Positions 28,058 through 37,008 of a stretch of 64,000 nt of DNA are shown here, one piece after another. This DNA comes from Thermomonospora echinospora. Lineage in GTDB: Bacteria; Actinomycetota; Actinomycetes; Streptosporangiales; Streptosporangiaceae. The stretch covers positions 336,670-400,669 of the forward strand of contig NZ_FNVO01000006.1 of assembly GCF_900108175.1 (NCBI RefSeq), in the 5' to 3' direction. The stretch's first letter is position 1. Each line of letters opens with the position of its first letter. Made by a program: the position numbers and the translations under genes. The notes beneath the pieces are model-generated. The model was given only the letters and a program-made list of their open reading frames with translations. It was not told where the DNA came from and did not search any database.

Positions 28058-28858
28058 TCAGGGCTTGCGCGCGACGGCGGCCAGCGTCGGGTGGTCCTTG
28101 TGCTCCAGCGGCTCCACCTCGGGACGCCACTGCGGGCCCTGCACCAGCCCCGGCTCCACCAGCTCCAGCCCCTCGAAGTACCGCTCGATCACCTCGCGGC
28201 TGCGCAGCCGGTAGGGGGTCGCGCCGGTGTCGTCGTAACCGCTCTGGGCCTCCTGGAACGACTGGTCGGTGTCGGTGGCCTCGTAGAAGGCCATGTAGCC
28301 GCCCGACGGCAGCTCCGCAGCCAGCCGCCGGACGATCGACACCGCCTCCTCGTCGGTGACGTGCCCGAGCACCCCCATCAGCATGATGGCCACCGGCTGG
28401 GAGAAGTCCAGCAGATCCTTGGCCCTCTCGATGATCTTCTCCGGGTCGCGCACGTCGGCGTCCAGGTAGGTGGTGGCGCCCTCGGGGGTGCTGGTCAGCA
28501 GGGCCCGGGCGTGCGCCAGCACCAGCGGGTCGTTGTCGACGTAGACGATCCGGGCGTCCGGCGCGATCCGCTGGGCGACCTCGTGGGTGTTGTCCACGGT
28601 CGGCAGCCCGGTGCCGATGTCCAGGAACTGGCGGACCTTGGCCTCGCCGGCCAGGTAGTGGATGGCCCGTGCCAGGAAGTGCCGGCCCGACCGGGCCAGC
28701 TCGACGATCTGCGGGAACACCGCCATGTACTGGTCGCCGGCGATCCGGTCGACCTCGTAGTTGTCCTTGCCGCCCAGCCAGTAGTTCCAAATCCGGGCCG
28801 AGTGCGGCACGGAGGTGTCGATCTTGGGAGGTGCCTGGTCGGGCGTCTCGTCGGTCAC
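28058..28858 (-). CDS. SAM-dependent methyltransferase, PF04672-type (second copy)
   Basis: A 266-residue protein. PHSARIWNYWLGGKDNYEVDR is the family's diagnostic opening, followed by QFLDIGTGLPTVDNTHEV (SAM loop), YVDNDPLVLAHARALL and DADVRDPEKII. The end LAAVARKP is typical. GTG 28858 is preceded by AAGGAA. The paralogue at 19440 shares the same core but is more diverged. The substrate is unknown; the family is highly expanded in Streptosporangiales-like genomes. It is expressed alone: terminator downstream, divergent composition upstream. Confidence 0.9.
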   Translation of the reverse strand: MTDETPDQAPPKIDTSVPHSARIWNYWLGGKDNYEVDRIAGDQYMAVFPQIVELARSGRHFLARAIHYLAGEAKVRQFLDIGTGLPTVDNTHEVAQRIAPDARIVYVDNDPLVLAHARALLTSTPEGATTYLDADVRDPEKIIERAKDLLDFSQPVAIMLMGVLGHVTDEEAVSIVRRLAAELPSGGYMAFYEATDTDQSFQEAQSGYDDTGATPYRLRSREVIERYFEGLELVEPGLVQGPQWRPEVEPLEHKDHPTLAAVARKP

Positions 28859-28980
28859 GTCGGGATTCCTTCCGTCCCTCGGCCTGTACTGCGCACCAAA
28901 CTTAACGCCGCAGGGCACGGACTGCCGAGAATCGGAGATTTCACCCATCCGTGACCCGCGAACGGACCGCACGGGGACGG

Positions 28981-29018
28981 CCGCAGGCCCGGCCGGACGG
29001 GGACGGCCGGGCCTGCGG
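28981..29018 (-). terminator. terminator of the lipase-like gene
   Basis: A perfect 15-bp stem (CCGCAGGCCCGGCCG and its complement) around an 8-base loop, about 60 bases past the minus-strand stop at 29079. Confidence 0.7.
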
Positions 29019-29078
29019 GCGGGTGGCCTCGGCGCGGCGGGAGTCGCCTGGCCCGCGCCTCGGCCGCGGTCGGACGGG

Positions 29079-30434
29079 TCAGGAGACGTGGTCGTTGAAG
29101 TTGACGGTGACGGTGTGGGTCTGCGAGGGCCAGTTCGGGATGGTGATCCGGGTGGGCCGACCGCCGCCGCGCTGGGTGGTGGCCAGCGTGACGGTGCCGG
29201 TCGCCGGCTCCGCCGAGGCCATGAACAGGTCGACGGCGGTCATGAAGGGCAGGGCGGGGAACAGCCCGAACGAGCGGTCCGGGTGGGAGCGGCGGTCGGA
29301 GAACCGGTCGAAGGCGAACAGCCCGATCGCCCGCTTGTCGCGCGGGGCGGTGCCCTCGTTCACCACCGGGACCCCGTTGATGGTCAGGGTGTCGCCGCCG
29401 GCGCCCTGGTCGCCCCACCACTCCTTGTTGCGGTACGCCAGCAGGGCCACATGGCCGGGGCCGCGCTGGATGAGCCGGTCCACACCCCTGCCCGGGTCCG
29501 AGCTGAGCAGGCGGACGCCGAGGTCGGTGCGCCGGAACGGCTCGAAGTACAGGTGGTGCTGCTGGTCGGTGTCGGAACGGGTGAGCCGGAACTCGTAGTA
29601 GGCGCTGCCACTGGCGCGGAACGGCCCGAACGAGCCGTCGGCGCTCACCCGCATCGACTGGATCGGCTGCTGGGTGGTGCGCCGCCCGGTGGCGGGGTCC
29701 ACCTCGAACACGTCCACCACGGCGTCGCCGGGACTGGTGTTGCTCGGGAAGCGCACCGCGCGCCCGGCGAGCTGGATCTCCCCCTGCTCGGCGACGACCT
29801 GGGTGGTCTGCGGCTTCCGCCCGGTGAAAAACTCGTACATAGCGGCGAAGGACGCCGGGGACGAGGCGTTCTCCACATGCGACTCGTTGGGCAGGTGCAC
29901 GTTGGTCGCGCCGGTGATGGTGCTGTCCTCGCGTCCCTCGGCCCACAGCGCCAGCGTGGGCACGCCGCCCGGCAGGGAGGTGGCGGTCGTGCCGTCGATG
30001 TTGACGTAGTGCGCGACATCGGCCGCCCGTTGTGGCGAGCTGTTGAGGTACTCCTGCGAGATCGAGGTGCCCAGGGAATGCCCGACCAACTCGACCTTGT
30101 CGGCGCCCGTGGCCGCCTTCAACTGCGCGATGCGCCGGTCGAGCGAGGCGAGCACCTCCTCGCGGGTGTTGCTGACGAACAGCGAGTCGTACTCCTCGTA
30201 CTGGATGTGGGAGGCCGGGTAGCCGTTGGAGGCGAACCGCTTGGCCTGGGTGGCGAACTGACTGCCGGACCCGAAGAACCCGTGCACGAACACGATCGGC
30301 CGCAGCGCGGCCCGCGCCGCCGCCCCGGCGGTGGCCGGCACCAGCGCCGTCAGCAGGAGCACGGCGGCCAGCAGGCCGAACGCGCGGCGCAGCCGAGACG
30401 CGCCCACCGGGGGGATTCCTGGAGTGCAACGCAT
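29079..30434 (-). CDS. secreted triacylglycerol-lipase-like alpha/beta hydrolase
   Basis: A 451-residue exported protein. The signal peptide is RRAFGLLAAVLLLTALVPA, cleaved near TAGAAA. The catalytic block has IVFVHGFFGSGSQF (oxyanion strand) and VELVGHSLGTSISQEYL (nucleophile elbow GHSLG). The second half (from about residue 235) is beta-rich: PFRASGSAYYEFRLTRS and FAFDRFSDRRSHPDRSFGLF. These extended lipases occur in actinomycetes and act on lipids or related esters outside the cell. AGGAGGT is 7 bases before the ATG. The 811-residue longer frame is an artefact of the open GC-rich frame upstream. Confidence 0.85.
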   Translation of the reverse strand: MRCTPGIPPVGASRLRRAFGLLAAVLLLTALVPATAGAAARAALRPIVFVHGFFGSGSQFATQAKRFASNGYPASHIQYEEYDSLFVSNTREEVLASLDRRIAQLKAATGADKVELVGHSLGTSISQEYLNSSPQRAADVAHYVNIDGTTATSLPGGVPTLALWAEGREDSTITGATNVHLPNESHVENASSPASFAAMYEFFTGRKPQTTQVVAEQGEIQLAGRAVRFPSNTSPGDAVVDVFEVDPATGRRTTQQPIQSMRVSADGSFGPFRASGSAYYEFRLTRSDTDQQHHLYFEPFRRTDLGVRLLSSDPGRGVDRLIQRGPGHVALLAYRNKEWWGDQGAGGDTLTINGVPVVNEGTAPRDKRAIGLFAFDRFSDRRSHPDRSFGLFPALPFMTAVDLFMASAEPATGTVTLATTQRGGGRPTRITIPNWPSQTHTVTVNFNDHVS

Positions 30435-30717
30435 GTGGGGGACCTCCTGCGTGCCGGAACGTCTGGCCTGACGTTTGTATGCGCCCGGCGCCCGGAAGTC
30501 CTCGAACGCGCTGACAAAGTCGGCGGGCACTTTTGTCAGCCGGACGTGCCCCGGTGCGCCGCATGCGTCCAGCGCCCGGACTCGTCGCAGCTCACGCGGG
30601 GAACGCTGTAGGGCCAGGTGGGACCGTTCCCCGCCGACGGCGCAGGACCGCGCACCGGTCCCGGCCAGACCCACCGCAACCCGGACCGGACTCACCGCAC
30701 CCCGGGTGGGAAACGCC
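30435..30717. other. intergenic between lipase and acetate kinase, no gene seen
   Basis: No convincing ORF. It should hold the lipase promoter (minus strand). ATG-initiated frames here lack ribosome sites and family signatures. Confidence 0.35.
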
Positions 30718-30753
30718 GCAGGCTTGGACGGAGTCGTTTCCGTCCGAGCCTGC
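30718..30753 (-). terminator. terminator of the phosphoketolase-acetate kinase operon
   Basis: A 14-bp stem with one G-T pair (GCAGGCTTGGACGG against CCGTCCGAGCCTGC), 7 bases after the acetate kinase stop on the minus strand. Confidence 0.65.
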
Positions 30754-30760
30754 CACCGGC

Positions 30761-31849
30761 TCAGGCCAGCACGCGGCGGACGCCGGCAGCGATCTCCAGG
30801 TCCTCTCGTGAGGTGACGACCAGGGTGCGGACGGCGGCGCCCGCGGCGGTGATGTCGGCGTCGGCGTGCGCGGACTCGTTGGCCTCCTCGTCCACGTCCA
30901 CGCCCAGATAGGCCAGCCCCTCGGCCACGCTCCGCCGCACCCGGGCGTCGTGCTCGCCGACACCGCCGGTGAACACCAGCACGTCCAGGCCGCCGAGCGC
31001 GGCGGTCATGGCGGCGATGCAGCCGCGCAGCCGGTGCAGGTACACCTCCACCGCCAGCTGAGCCGCCATGTCGCCGCCGGCCGCGCGCCGCTCGATCTCG
31101 CGCATGTCGCCCGTCCCGGCCAGCGCCTTCAGCCCCGACCGGTGGATGAGCGCCTCGGAGAGCTCCTCGATCGCAACGTCGTGCTGCAGCAGCCACATCA
31201 GCAGGCCGGGGTCCACGCTGCCGGGCCGGGTCGCCATGACCAGCCCGTCGATCGGCGTGAACCCCATCGTCGTGTCGACCGACCGGCCGCCCGCCACGGC
31301 GGCCAGCGAGGCGCCCGCCCCCAGGTGGCACACCACGATGCGCAGCCTGGCCGGATCGACCTCCAGCATCTGGCCCGTCCGCCGCGTCGCGTAGGCGTGG
31401 GAGAGCCCGTGGAAGCCGTAGCGCCGCAGCTTGAAGCGCTCCCGCCATTCCGCGGGCAGGGGGAAGGTGGCGGCGGCGTCCGGCAGCTCGGCGTGGAAGG
31501 CGGTGTCGAAGCACGCCACGGCAGGGACGTCCGGCAGCGCGCGCCTTATCTCCTCCAGCCCGTACAGCGACAGCGGCTGGTGTAGCGGCGCGAGGTCGAC
31601 CAGCTCGTACAGCCGCTTGGTCACGGCGTCGTCGATGAGCACCGGACCGTGATAGTCCGAGCCGCCGTGGACGAAGCGCAGGCCGACCGCGTCCGGGACG
31701 GGCATCCGCGACAGCGCCGCGGCCAGCACCTCGCCCTCGCGCTCGGCCGGGCCGGTCGCCAGGTCGGCGCGTGAGACCGTCGTGTCGTCGTCCTCCAGCA
31801 GGCTGAGCTTGAGGCTGCTGGACCCGGGGTTGACCGTCAGCACCCGCAT
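30761..31849 (-). CDS. ackA: acetate kinase
   Basis: A 362-residue ASKHA-fold kinase, about 35 residues shorter than usual (near 400). The phosphate site is TVNPGSSSLKLSLL at the N-terminus; FHGLSHAYATRR and VVCHLGAGASLAAVAGG follow. DTTMGFTPIDGLVMATRPGS and VFTGGVGEHDARVR carry the remaining active-site motifs. It converts acetyl-phosphate and ADP into acetate and ATP. It starts 13 bases after the phosphoketolase stop, so the two form one operon that turns a sugar phosphate into acetate and ATP. The N- and C-terminal helices look complete, so the missing residues come from surface loops. Confidence 0.95.
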   Translation of the reverse strand: MRVLTVNPGSSSLKLSLLEDDDTTVSRADLATGPAEREGEVLAAALSRMPVPDAVGLRFVHGGSDYHGPVLIDDAVTKRLYELVDLAPLHQPLSLYGLEEIRRALPDVPAVACFDTAFHAELPDAAATFPLPAEWRERFKLRRYGFHGLSHAYATRRTGQMLEVDPARLRIVVCHLGAGASLAAVAGGRSVDTTMGFTPIDGLVMATRPGSVDPGLLMWLLQHDVAIEELSEALIHRSGLKALAGTGDMREIERRAAGGDMAAQLAVEVYLHRLRGCIAAMTAALGGLDVLVFTGGVGEHDARVRRSVAEGLAYLGVDVDEEANESAHADADITAAGAAVRTLVVTSREDLEIAAGVRRVLA

Positions 31850-31862
31850 GAATCGCCTCCTG

Positions 31863-34244
31863 TCAGTAGGGCCAGACCCACTCGTTGATGTCGGCGGGAT
31901 CCTGGCCGTACTCGCGGGTGTAGGCGCGGTGGCGGAACCGTTCGTCCATCATGTGCTGGCGGACGTGCCCGGCCCGGCCGCGCAGCGCGGGGATCCGGTC
32001 GATGACGTCCATGACCAGGTGGAAGCGGTCAAGGTCGTTGAGCATCACCATGTCGAACGGCGTGGTCGTGGTGCCCTCCTCCTTGTAGCCCCGCACGTGC
32101 AGGTTGGCGTGGCCGTTGCGGCGGTAGGTGAGCCGGTGGATCAGGTACGGGTAGCCGTGGAAGGCGAAGATGATCGGCTTGTCGGTGGTGAACAGCGAGT
32201 CGAACTCCCGGTCGCTCAGGCCGTGCGGGTGCTCGGTGTCGGGCTGTAGCCGCATCAGGTCCACCACGTTGACGACCCGTACCCGGATCTCCGGCAGGTG
32301 CCGCCGCAGCAGGTCGACGGCGGCCAGCGTCTCCAGCGTCGGAACGTCGCCCGCGCAGGCCAGCACCACGTCGGGGTCGGCGCCGGCGTCGGTGCTCGCC
32401 CACTCCCAGATGCCGATGCCGCGGGCGCAGTGCACGACCGCCTCGTCCATCGGCAGCCAGTTCAGCACCGGCTGCTTGCCCGCCACGACCACGTTGACGT
32501 AGTCCCGCGAGCGCAGGCAGTGGTCGGCCACCGACAGCAGCGTGTTGGCGTCCGGCGGCAGGTAGACCCGGATGATCTCGGGCTTCTTGTTCATCACCAC
32601 GTCCAGGAAGCCGGGGTCCTGGTGGGTGAAGCCGTTGTGGTCCTGCCGCCACACGTGCGAGGACAGCAGGTAGTTCAGCGAGGCGATGGGCCGCCGCCAC
32701 GGCAGGTGGCGGGTGACCTTCAGCCACTTGGCGTGCTGGTTGAACATCGCGTCCACGATGTGGATGAACGCCTCGTAGCTGTTGAACAACCCGTGCCGGC
32801 CGGTCAGCAGGTAGCCCTCCAGCCAGCCCTGGCACAGGTGCTCGCTGAGCACCTCCATCACCTGGCCGGACGACGCCAGGTGCTCGTCGGTGGGCAGCCG
32901 TTCGGCCTCCCACACCCGGTCGGTCACCTCGAAGACGGCGCCCAGCCGGTTGGAGGCGGTCTCGTCCGGCCCCATGATGCGGAAGTTGTCGGGGTTGCGG
33001 GCGACCACGTCCCGCAGCATGGAGCCGAGCACCCGGGTCGGCTCGCTGAAGGTCGTGCCGGGCTCGTCCACCGGGACCGCGTAGTCGCGGAAGTCGGGCA
33101 GCACCAGCGGGTGCAGCAGCAGACCCCCGTTGGCGTGCGGATTCGCGCTCATCCGCCGATCCCCCTGCGGGGCCTGCGCACGTACCTGCGGCACTGGGCG
33201 CCCGATCTCGTCGAACAACTCCTCGGGGCGGTACGACCGCAGCCACTTCTCCAGTTGTGCCAGGTGAGCGGGGTTGTCGCGCACTCCGGCCAGCGGCACC
33301 TGGTGGGACCGCCAGGTGCCCTCCACCGGCAGGCCGTCCACCTCCCTGGGGCCGGTCCAGCCCTTGGGCGTGCGCAGGATGATCATCGGCCAGCGGGGCC
33401 GGACGCCGTCCCGGCCACCGCGCCGGGCCGTGGCCTGGATGTCGGCGATCTCGTCCATCGCCAGGTCGAGGGCCTCGGCCATCCGGGCGTGCATGACGGC
33501 CGGGTCGTCACCGCTGACCAGGTAAGGCCGGTACCCGTACCCCTCGAACAGCGCCACCAGTTCGGCCTCGGGGATGCGGGCCAGCACCGTCGGGTTGGCG
33601 ATCTTGTAGCCGTTCAGGTGCAGGATCGGCAGCACCGCGCCGTCACCGGCCGGGTCGAGGAACTTGTTGGAGTGCCAGCTGGTCGCCAGCGGGCCCGTCT
33701 CGGCCTCGCCGTCGCCCACGATGCAGGCGACCACCAGGTCCGGGTTGTCGAACGCGGCGCCGAACGCGTGCGCCAGCGAGTAGCCGAGCTCGCCGCCCTC
33801 GTGGATCGAGCCGGGCGTCTCCGGGGCGACGTGGCTGGGCACGCCGCCGGGGAAGGAGAACTGCCGGAACAGCCGGGCCATCCCCGCCTCGTCCTGCGAC
33901 ACCTCCGGGTAGACCTCGCTGTAGGTGCCCTCCAGCCAGGCGTTGGCGACCGCGGAGGGACCGCCGTGCCCCGGCCCCATGATGTAGATCATGTCCTGGT
34001 CGCGGGCTCTGATGACCCGGTTGAGGTGGGCGTAGCAGAAGTTCAGGCCCGGTGAGGTGCCCCAGTGACCCAGCAGCCGCGGCTTGATGTCGGACGGCTT
34101 CAGCGGCTCCCGCAGCAGCGGGTTGTCCAGCAGGTAGATCTGCCCCGCCGACAGGTAGTTGGCCGCTCGCCAGTACGCGTCGAGCAGACGGAGTTCCTCG
34201 TCGAGGAGGGCGTCGGTGCGGGCGTGTGTCGCGGCATCGGTCAT
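31863..34244 (-). CDS. xfp: phosphoketolase (xylulose-5-P/fructose-6-P)
   Basis: A 793-residue thiamine-diphosphate enzyme, the normal length. Near the N-terminus are [14 protein letters not shown] and [18 protein letters not shown]. The TPP-magnesium site is [19 protein letters not shown], then [20 protein letters not shown]. The C-terminal third has [16 protein letters not shown] and [19 protein letters not shown]. It cleaves xylulose-5-phosphate (and often fructose-6-phosphate) with phosphate into acetyl-phosphate and an aldose phosphate; the dual activity is inferred. With AckA downstream it is the bifid-type bypass of glycolysis. ATG 34244 follows AAGGAA; the longer upstream frame is low quality. 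Confidence 0.97.
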   Translation of the reverse strand: MTDAATHARTDALLDEELRLLDAYWRAANYLSAGQIYLLDNPLLREPLKPSDIKPRLLGHWGTSPGLNFCYAHLNRVIRARDQDMIYIMGPGHGGPSAVANAWLEGTYSEVYPEVSQDEAGMARLFRQFSFPGGVPSHVAPETPGSIHEGGELGYSLAHAFGAAFDNPDLVVACIVGDGEAETGPLATSWHSNKFLDPAGDGAVLPILHLNGYKIANPTVLARIPEAELVALFEGYGYRPYLVSGDDPAVMHARMAEALDLAMDEIADIQATARRGGRDGVRPRWPMIILRTPKGWTGPREVDGLPVEGTWRSHQVPLAGVRDNPAHLAQLEKWLRSYRPEELFDEIGRPVPQVRAQAPQGDRRMSANPHANGGLLLHPLVLPDFRDYAVPVDEPGTTFSEPTRVLGSMLRDVVARNPDNFRIMGPDETASNRLGAVFEVTDRVWEAERLPTDEHLASSGQVMEVLSEHLCQGWLEGYLLTGRHGLFNSYEAFIHIVDAMFNQHAKWLKVTRHLPWRRPIASLNYLLSSHVWRQDHNGFTHQDPGFLDVVMNKKPEIIRVYLPPDANTLLSVADHCLRSRDYVNVVVAGKQPVLNWLPMDEAVVHCARGIGIWEWASTDAGADPDVVLACAGDVPTLETLAAVDLLRRHLPEIRVRVVNVVDLMRLQPDTEHPHGLSDREFDSLFTTDKPIIFAFHGYPYLIHRLTYRRNGHANLHVRGYKEEGTTTTPFDMVMLNDLDRFHLVMDVIDRIPALRGRAGHVRQHMMDERFRHRAYTREYGQDPADINEWVWPY

Positions 34245-34503
34245 GGAGCCGTGTTCCTTAGGGGTCGATGATCCTGGACGGGCGTGACGTTCCCCACCCT
34301 CGGCACGCTGAACGACGTGCCCCGATCCGGCGCGGCAAATCATGCCGCCGCGATCACGCCGTACCCGTCCGCGGGCCGCGGCACACGGGCCGTATCGGGC
34401 CACGCCCCGTCCGCGGAACGGCGCGCGAACGGACGGCCGGGGCGGCGCGAGGGCGAGACCAGGCGGCATGCGACGATGAACGCCGGACCGAAGGGGATTC
34501 GAC

Positions 34504-35367
34504 ATGCCGGACGAGCCGACGGACCAGCTCCCGCCCGCCCTCGCGCGGATGCTGGCCCTGCAGCCGCTGGACGGGGACGTCTTCGTCGCCGACTCCCCCG
34601 CCCTGGGCCGGGAGCGGCTGTTCGGCGGGCAGGTCGCCGCCCAGAGCCTGCGCGCCGCCTGCCTGACCGTCGACGCCGGGCGCCCGCCGCACTCGCTGCA
34701 CGCCTACTTCATCCGTCCCGGGCTCCCCGGCGAGCCGCTGCGCCTGGAGGTCGGCCGCACCCGGGACGGGCGCACCTTCTCCACCCGCCACGTCACCGCC
34801 GCCCAGGGCGGCAAGCCGATCTTCGAGATGGTGGCGTCCTTCCACGACCCCGAGCCCGGACACGACTGGCAGCCGCCCCCACCCGCCCCGGTGCCCGGCC
34901 CGCAGGGGCTGGAGCCGCCGCGGCTGCCGCGGCATCCGCCCGCGTTCGACATCCGGCTGGTCCGGCGGCCCGACCCCGGCGGCTCCCTGCTGCCCCACCC
35001 GTTCTGGATCCGGGTCCGCGAGCCGCTGGGGGACGACCCGGCGCTGCACGCCTGCCTGATCACCTACCTGTCCGACATGGCGGTGGTCAGCAGCGCCGTC
35101 GCACCCGGCTCGCCCCGGCGATCCCTGGCCATGGCGGTCAGCCTGGACCACGCCCTGTGGTTCCACCGGCCGGCGCGCGTCGACCGGTGGCTGCTGTACT
35201 CGGTGGACCCGGTGACCAACTTCGGCGCACGCGGCCTGGCCCGTGGCACGCTGCACACGGCGGACGGCGTCCTGGTGGCGTCCATCGCCCAGGAGGCCCT
35301 GCTGCGCCCCGCGGGCGAGGCGGGCCTGACCGTTCTCCGGGACCGCCGACCCGGCCCGGCTGGCTAG
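34504..35367 (+). CDS. tesB: acyl-CoA thioesterase II (TesB-like)
   Basis: A 287-residue double hot-dog protein. The first half has [40 protein letters not shown] and [19 protein letters not shown]; the second has [16 protein letters not shown] and [20 protein letters not shown], ending GRGL-like [19 protein letters not shown]. The conserved D, T and Q of TesB active sites fall in these blocks (LSDMA, SVDP-type loop). It hydrolyses medium- and long-chain acyl-CoA. It is divergent from the phosphoketolase operon. A long proline-rich insert ([19 protein letters not shown]) lies near the middle. Confidence 0.92.
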   Translation: MPDEPTDQLPPALARMLALQPLDGDVFVADSPALGRERLFGGQVAAQSLRAACLTVDAGRPPHSLHAYFIRPGLPGEPLRLEVGRTRDGRTFSTRHVTAAQGGKPIFEMVASFHDPEPGHDWQPPPPAPVPGPQGLEPPRLPRHPPAFDIRLVRRPDPGGSLLPHPFWIRVREPLGDDPALHACLITYLSDMAVVSSAVAPGSPRRSLAMAVSLDHALWFHRPARVDRWLLYSVDPVTNFGARGLARGTLHTADGVLVASIAQEALLRPAGEAGLTVLRDRRPGPAG

Positions 35368-35562
35368 ACTGCCCCCGGCGCAGTCCGCCACCGGCCACGG
35401 GCCAGGCCCGGCCCCGTGGGCAGGCCGCTCCCGTCGGGTTCCGGCGGCCGGTCCGGCCCGATACATTCGGTCCGGTCTTGTTCGCACGGTTTCACACTGC
35501 CCTTAGGCCGGTGCTGGCAAGGTGTGCTCTGAGGTGTCGTCTAGCCGGAGACAGTGAGGAAA

Positions 35563-36765
35563 ATGCCCGAGGATGACAAGCCGAGCGGCGGCTCACCGGC
35601 CCCCAGCCCGCGGCTGAAGGCGAAGCTGCCCAGCGCCCAGGGCATCAAACGTCCGGACTTCACGCCGCACGGGATCAGCGGCGGGTCTACCCGCCGCACC
35701 CCGCCTCGCCCGTCCGCGCTGACCGCGGCCCAGGCGAAGAAGCGCCGCCGGATCATGATCGCCGGGCTGCTGGTGGCCGCGCTCGCGGTGGCCGGCGGGA
35801 CCGCCTGGTACCTCACCCGGCCGGGTCCCGAGGTCGAGATCACCGGGGCCTTCGGCAAGGAGCCCAAGGTGGAGATCCCCAAGGACCTGCACCCCAGCGG
35901 CAAGTACACCTCCAGCGTCCTGATCAAGGGCACCGGTCCCGCGCTCGCCGCCGGCGACCTCGCCTACGTCCATCTGACGTACTACAAGTGGCCCGCCAAG
36001 AGCGCCACCCAGAGCCCTGCCGCCTCCACCGGCGAGGAGGACGAGGAGGGCGGCAGCACCAAGATCAACAGCACCTACGCCAAGAACGAGGAGACCGGCC
36101 AGGCCGGCAAGCCGGCCACCTTCCAGGTCGGCAACAAGGACCTGACCGGCATCGACAAGACCCTCGACAAGCTGCTGAGCGGCCAGACCGTCGGCAGCCG
36201 GGTGATGGCCGAGATCCCGCCGGCCGACGGGTTCGGCAAGGAGGGCCAGCCCCAGCTGGGCATCTCCGGCACCGACTCGATGCTGTTCGTCCTGGACGTC
36301 GTCGAGTCCGTCCCCAAGAACGCCCCGCCGTACGGGAAGCAGAAGAAGTTCTCCGAGGACGGGCTGCCGACCGTCGAGGCCGACGAGGGCAAGGCCCCCA
36401 AGGTGACGATGCCGGACGCCGAGGCCCCCGACAAGCTGGTGGTCAAGACCCTGGTCGAGGGCGACGGCCCGGCGCTGGCCAAGGGCGACACCGCGGTCAC
36501 CCGCTACCAGGGGCAGATCTGGAAGAACGGCAAGGAGTTCGACTCGAGCTGGAAGCGCGGCACCCCGCAGCCGTTCGAGATCGGCACCGGCCAGACCGTG
36601 CCCGGCTTCGACAAGGGCCTGCTCGGTAAGAAGGTCGGCAGCCGGGTGATGCTGATCCTGCCGCCCAAGGAGGGGTACGGCAAGCAGGGCAACCCGCAGG
36701 GCGGCATCAAGGGTGACGACACCCTGGTGTTCATCGTGGACCTCCTGGGCGTCGCGCCCAAGTAG
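35563..36765 (+). CDS. membrane-anchored double FKBP-type prolyl isomerase
   Basis: A 400-residue protein. Residues 1-60 are cytoplasmic and basic-rich (AQAKKRRRIM). One TM segment follows (IAGLLVAALAVAGGTAWYL, residues about 67-85). Two FKBP domains are extracellular: about 120-245 (VKIxx-type core FQVGNKDLTGIDKTLDKLL, VGSRVMAEIPPADGFG) and about 285-400 (TRYQGQIWKNGKEFDSSW, PGFDKGLLGKKVGSRVMLILPP). The second keeps the usual D37/F/W-like residues (DSSW, VPGFD, LPPKEGYG) and should be active; the first has an inserted acidic stretch (EEDEEGGSTK) and may be structural. It assists protein folding at the cell surface. GTG 35554 is an alternative start. Confidence 0.88.
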   Translation: MPEDDKPSGGSPAPSPRLKAKLPSAQGIKRPDFTPHGISGGSTRRTPPRPSALTAAQAKKRRRIMIAGLLVAALAVAGGTAWYLTRPGPEVEITGAFGKEPKVEIPKDLHPSGKYTSSVLIKGTGPALAAGDLAYVHLTYYKWPAKSATQSPAASTGEEDEEGGSTKINSTYAKNEETGQAGKPATFQVGNKDLTGIDKTLDKLLSGQTVGSRVMAEIPPADGFGKEGQPQLGISGTDSMLFVLDVVESVPKNAPPYGKQKKFSEDGLPTVEADEGKAPKVTMPDAEAPDKLVVKTLVEGDGPALAKGDTAVTRYQGQIWKNGKEFDSSWKRGTPQPFEIGTGQTVPGFDKGLLGKKVGSRVMLILPPKEGYGKQGNPQGGIKGDDTLVFIVDLLGVAPK

Positions 36766-36786
36766 GCCCACACCCACGCGAACGTC

Positions 36787-36830
36787 GGAGACGGCGGAGA
36801 ACCCGGACGGGGTTCCCGCCGTCTCCTCTT
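36787..36830 (+). terminator. terminator after the FKBP gene
   Basis: An 11-bp outer stem GGAGACGGCGG/CCGCCGTCTCC and an inner GAACCC/GGGTTC with one bulged A, then TCTTT. Confidence 0.75.
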
Positions 36831-37008
36831 TCGGTCGCCCGTAAAACGGCCGTGAGGCAGGCCGTACGGGCCCGGTGACAACGACCACGACAACCTTTGA
36901 GAGGTGTTGATCGTCCTGTTTGTGGAAGCCAGAGGACGTGGACGGTGACGGATCGGTACCCCGGATGCCCTCGGGTATCGTCGGTCACAGGAACATCACG
37001 GGGGGCAT

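Noticed and set aside
29079..31514. 811-residue single protein covering lipase and upstream DNA
   Set aside because: The first 360 residues are the antisense of acetate kinase and an intergenic stretch; the true start with AGGAGGT is at 30434.
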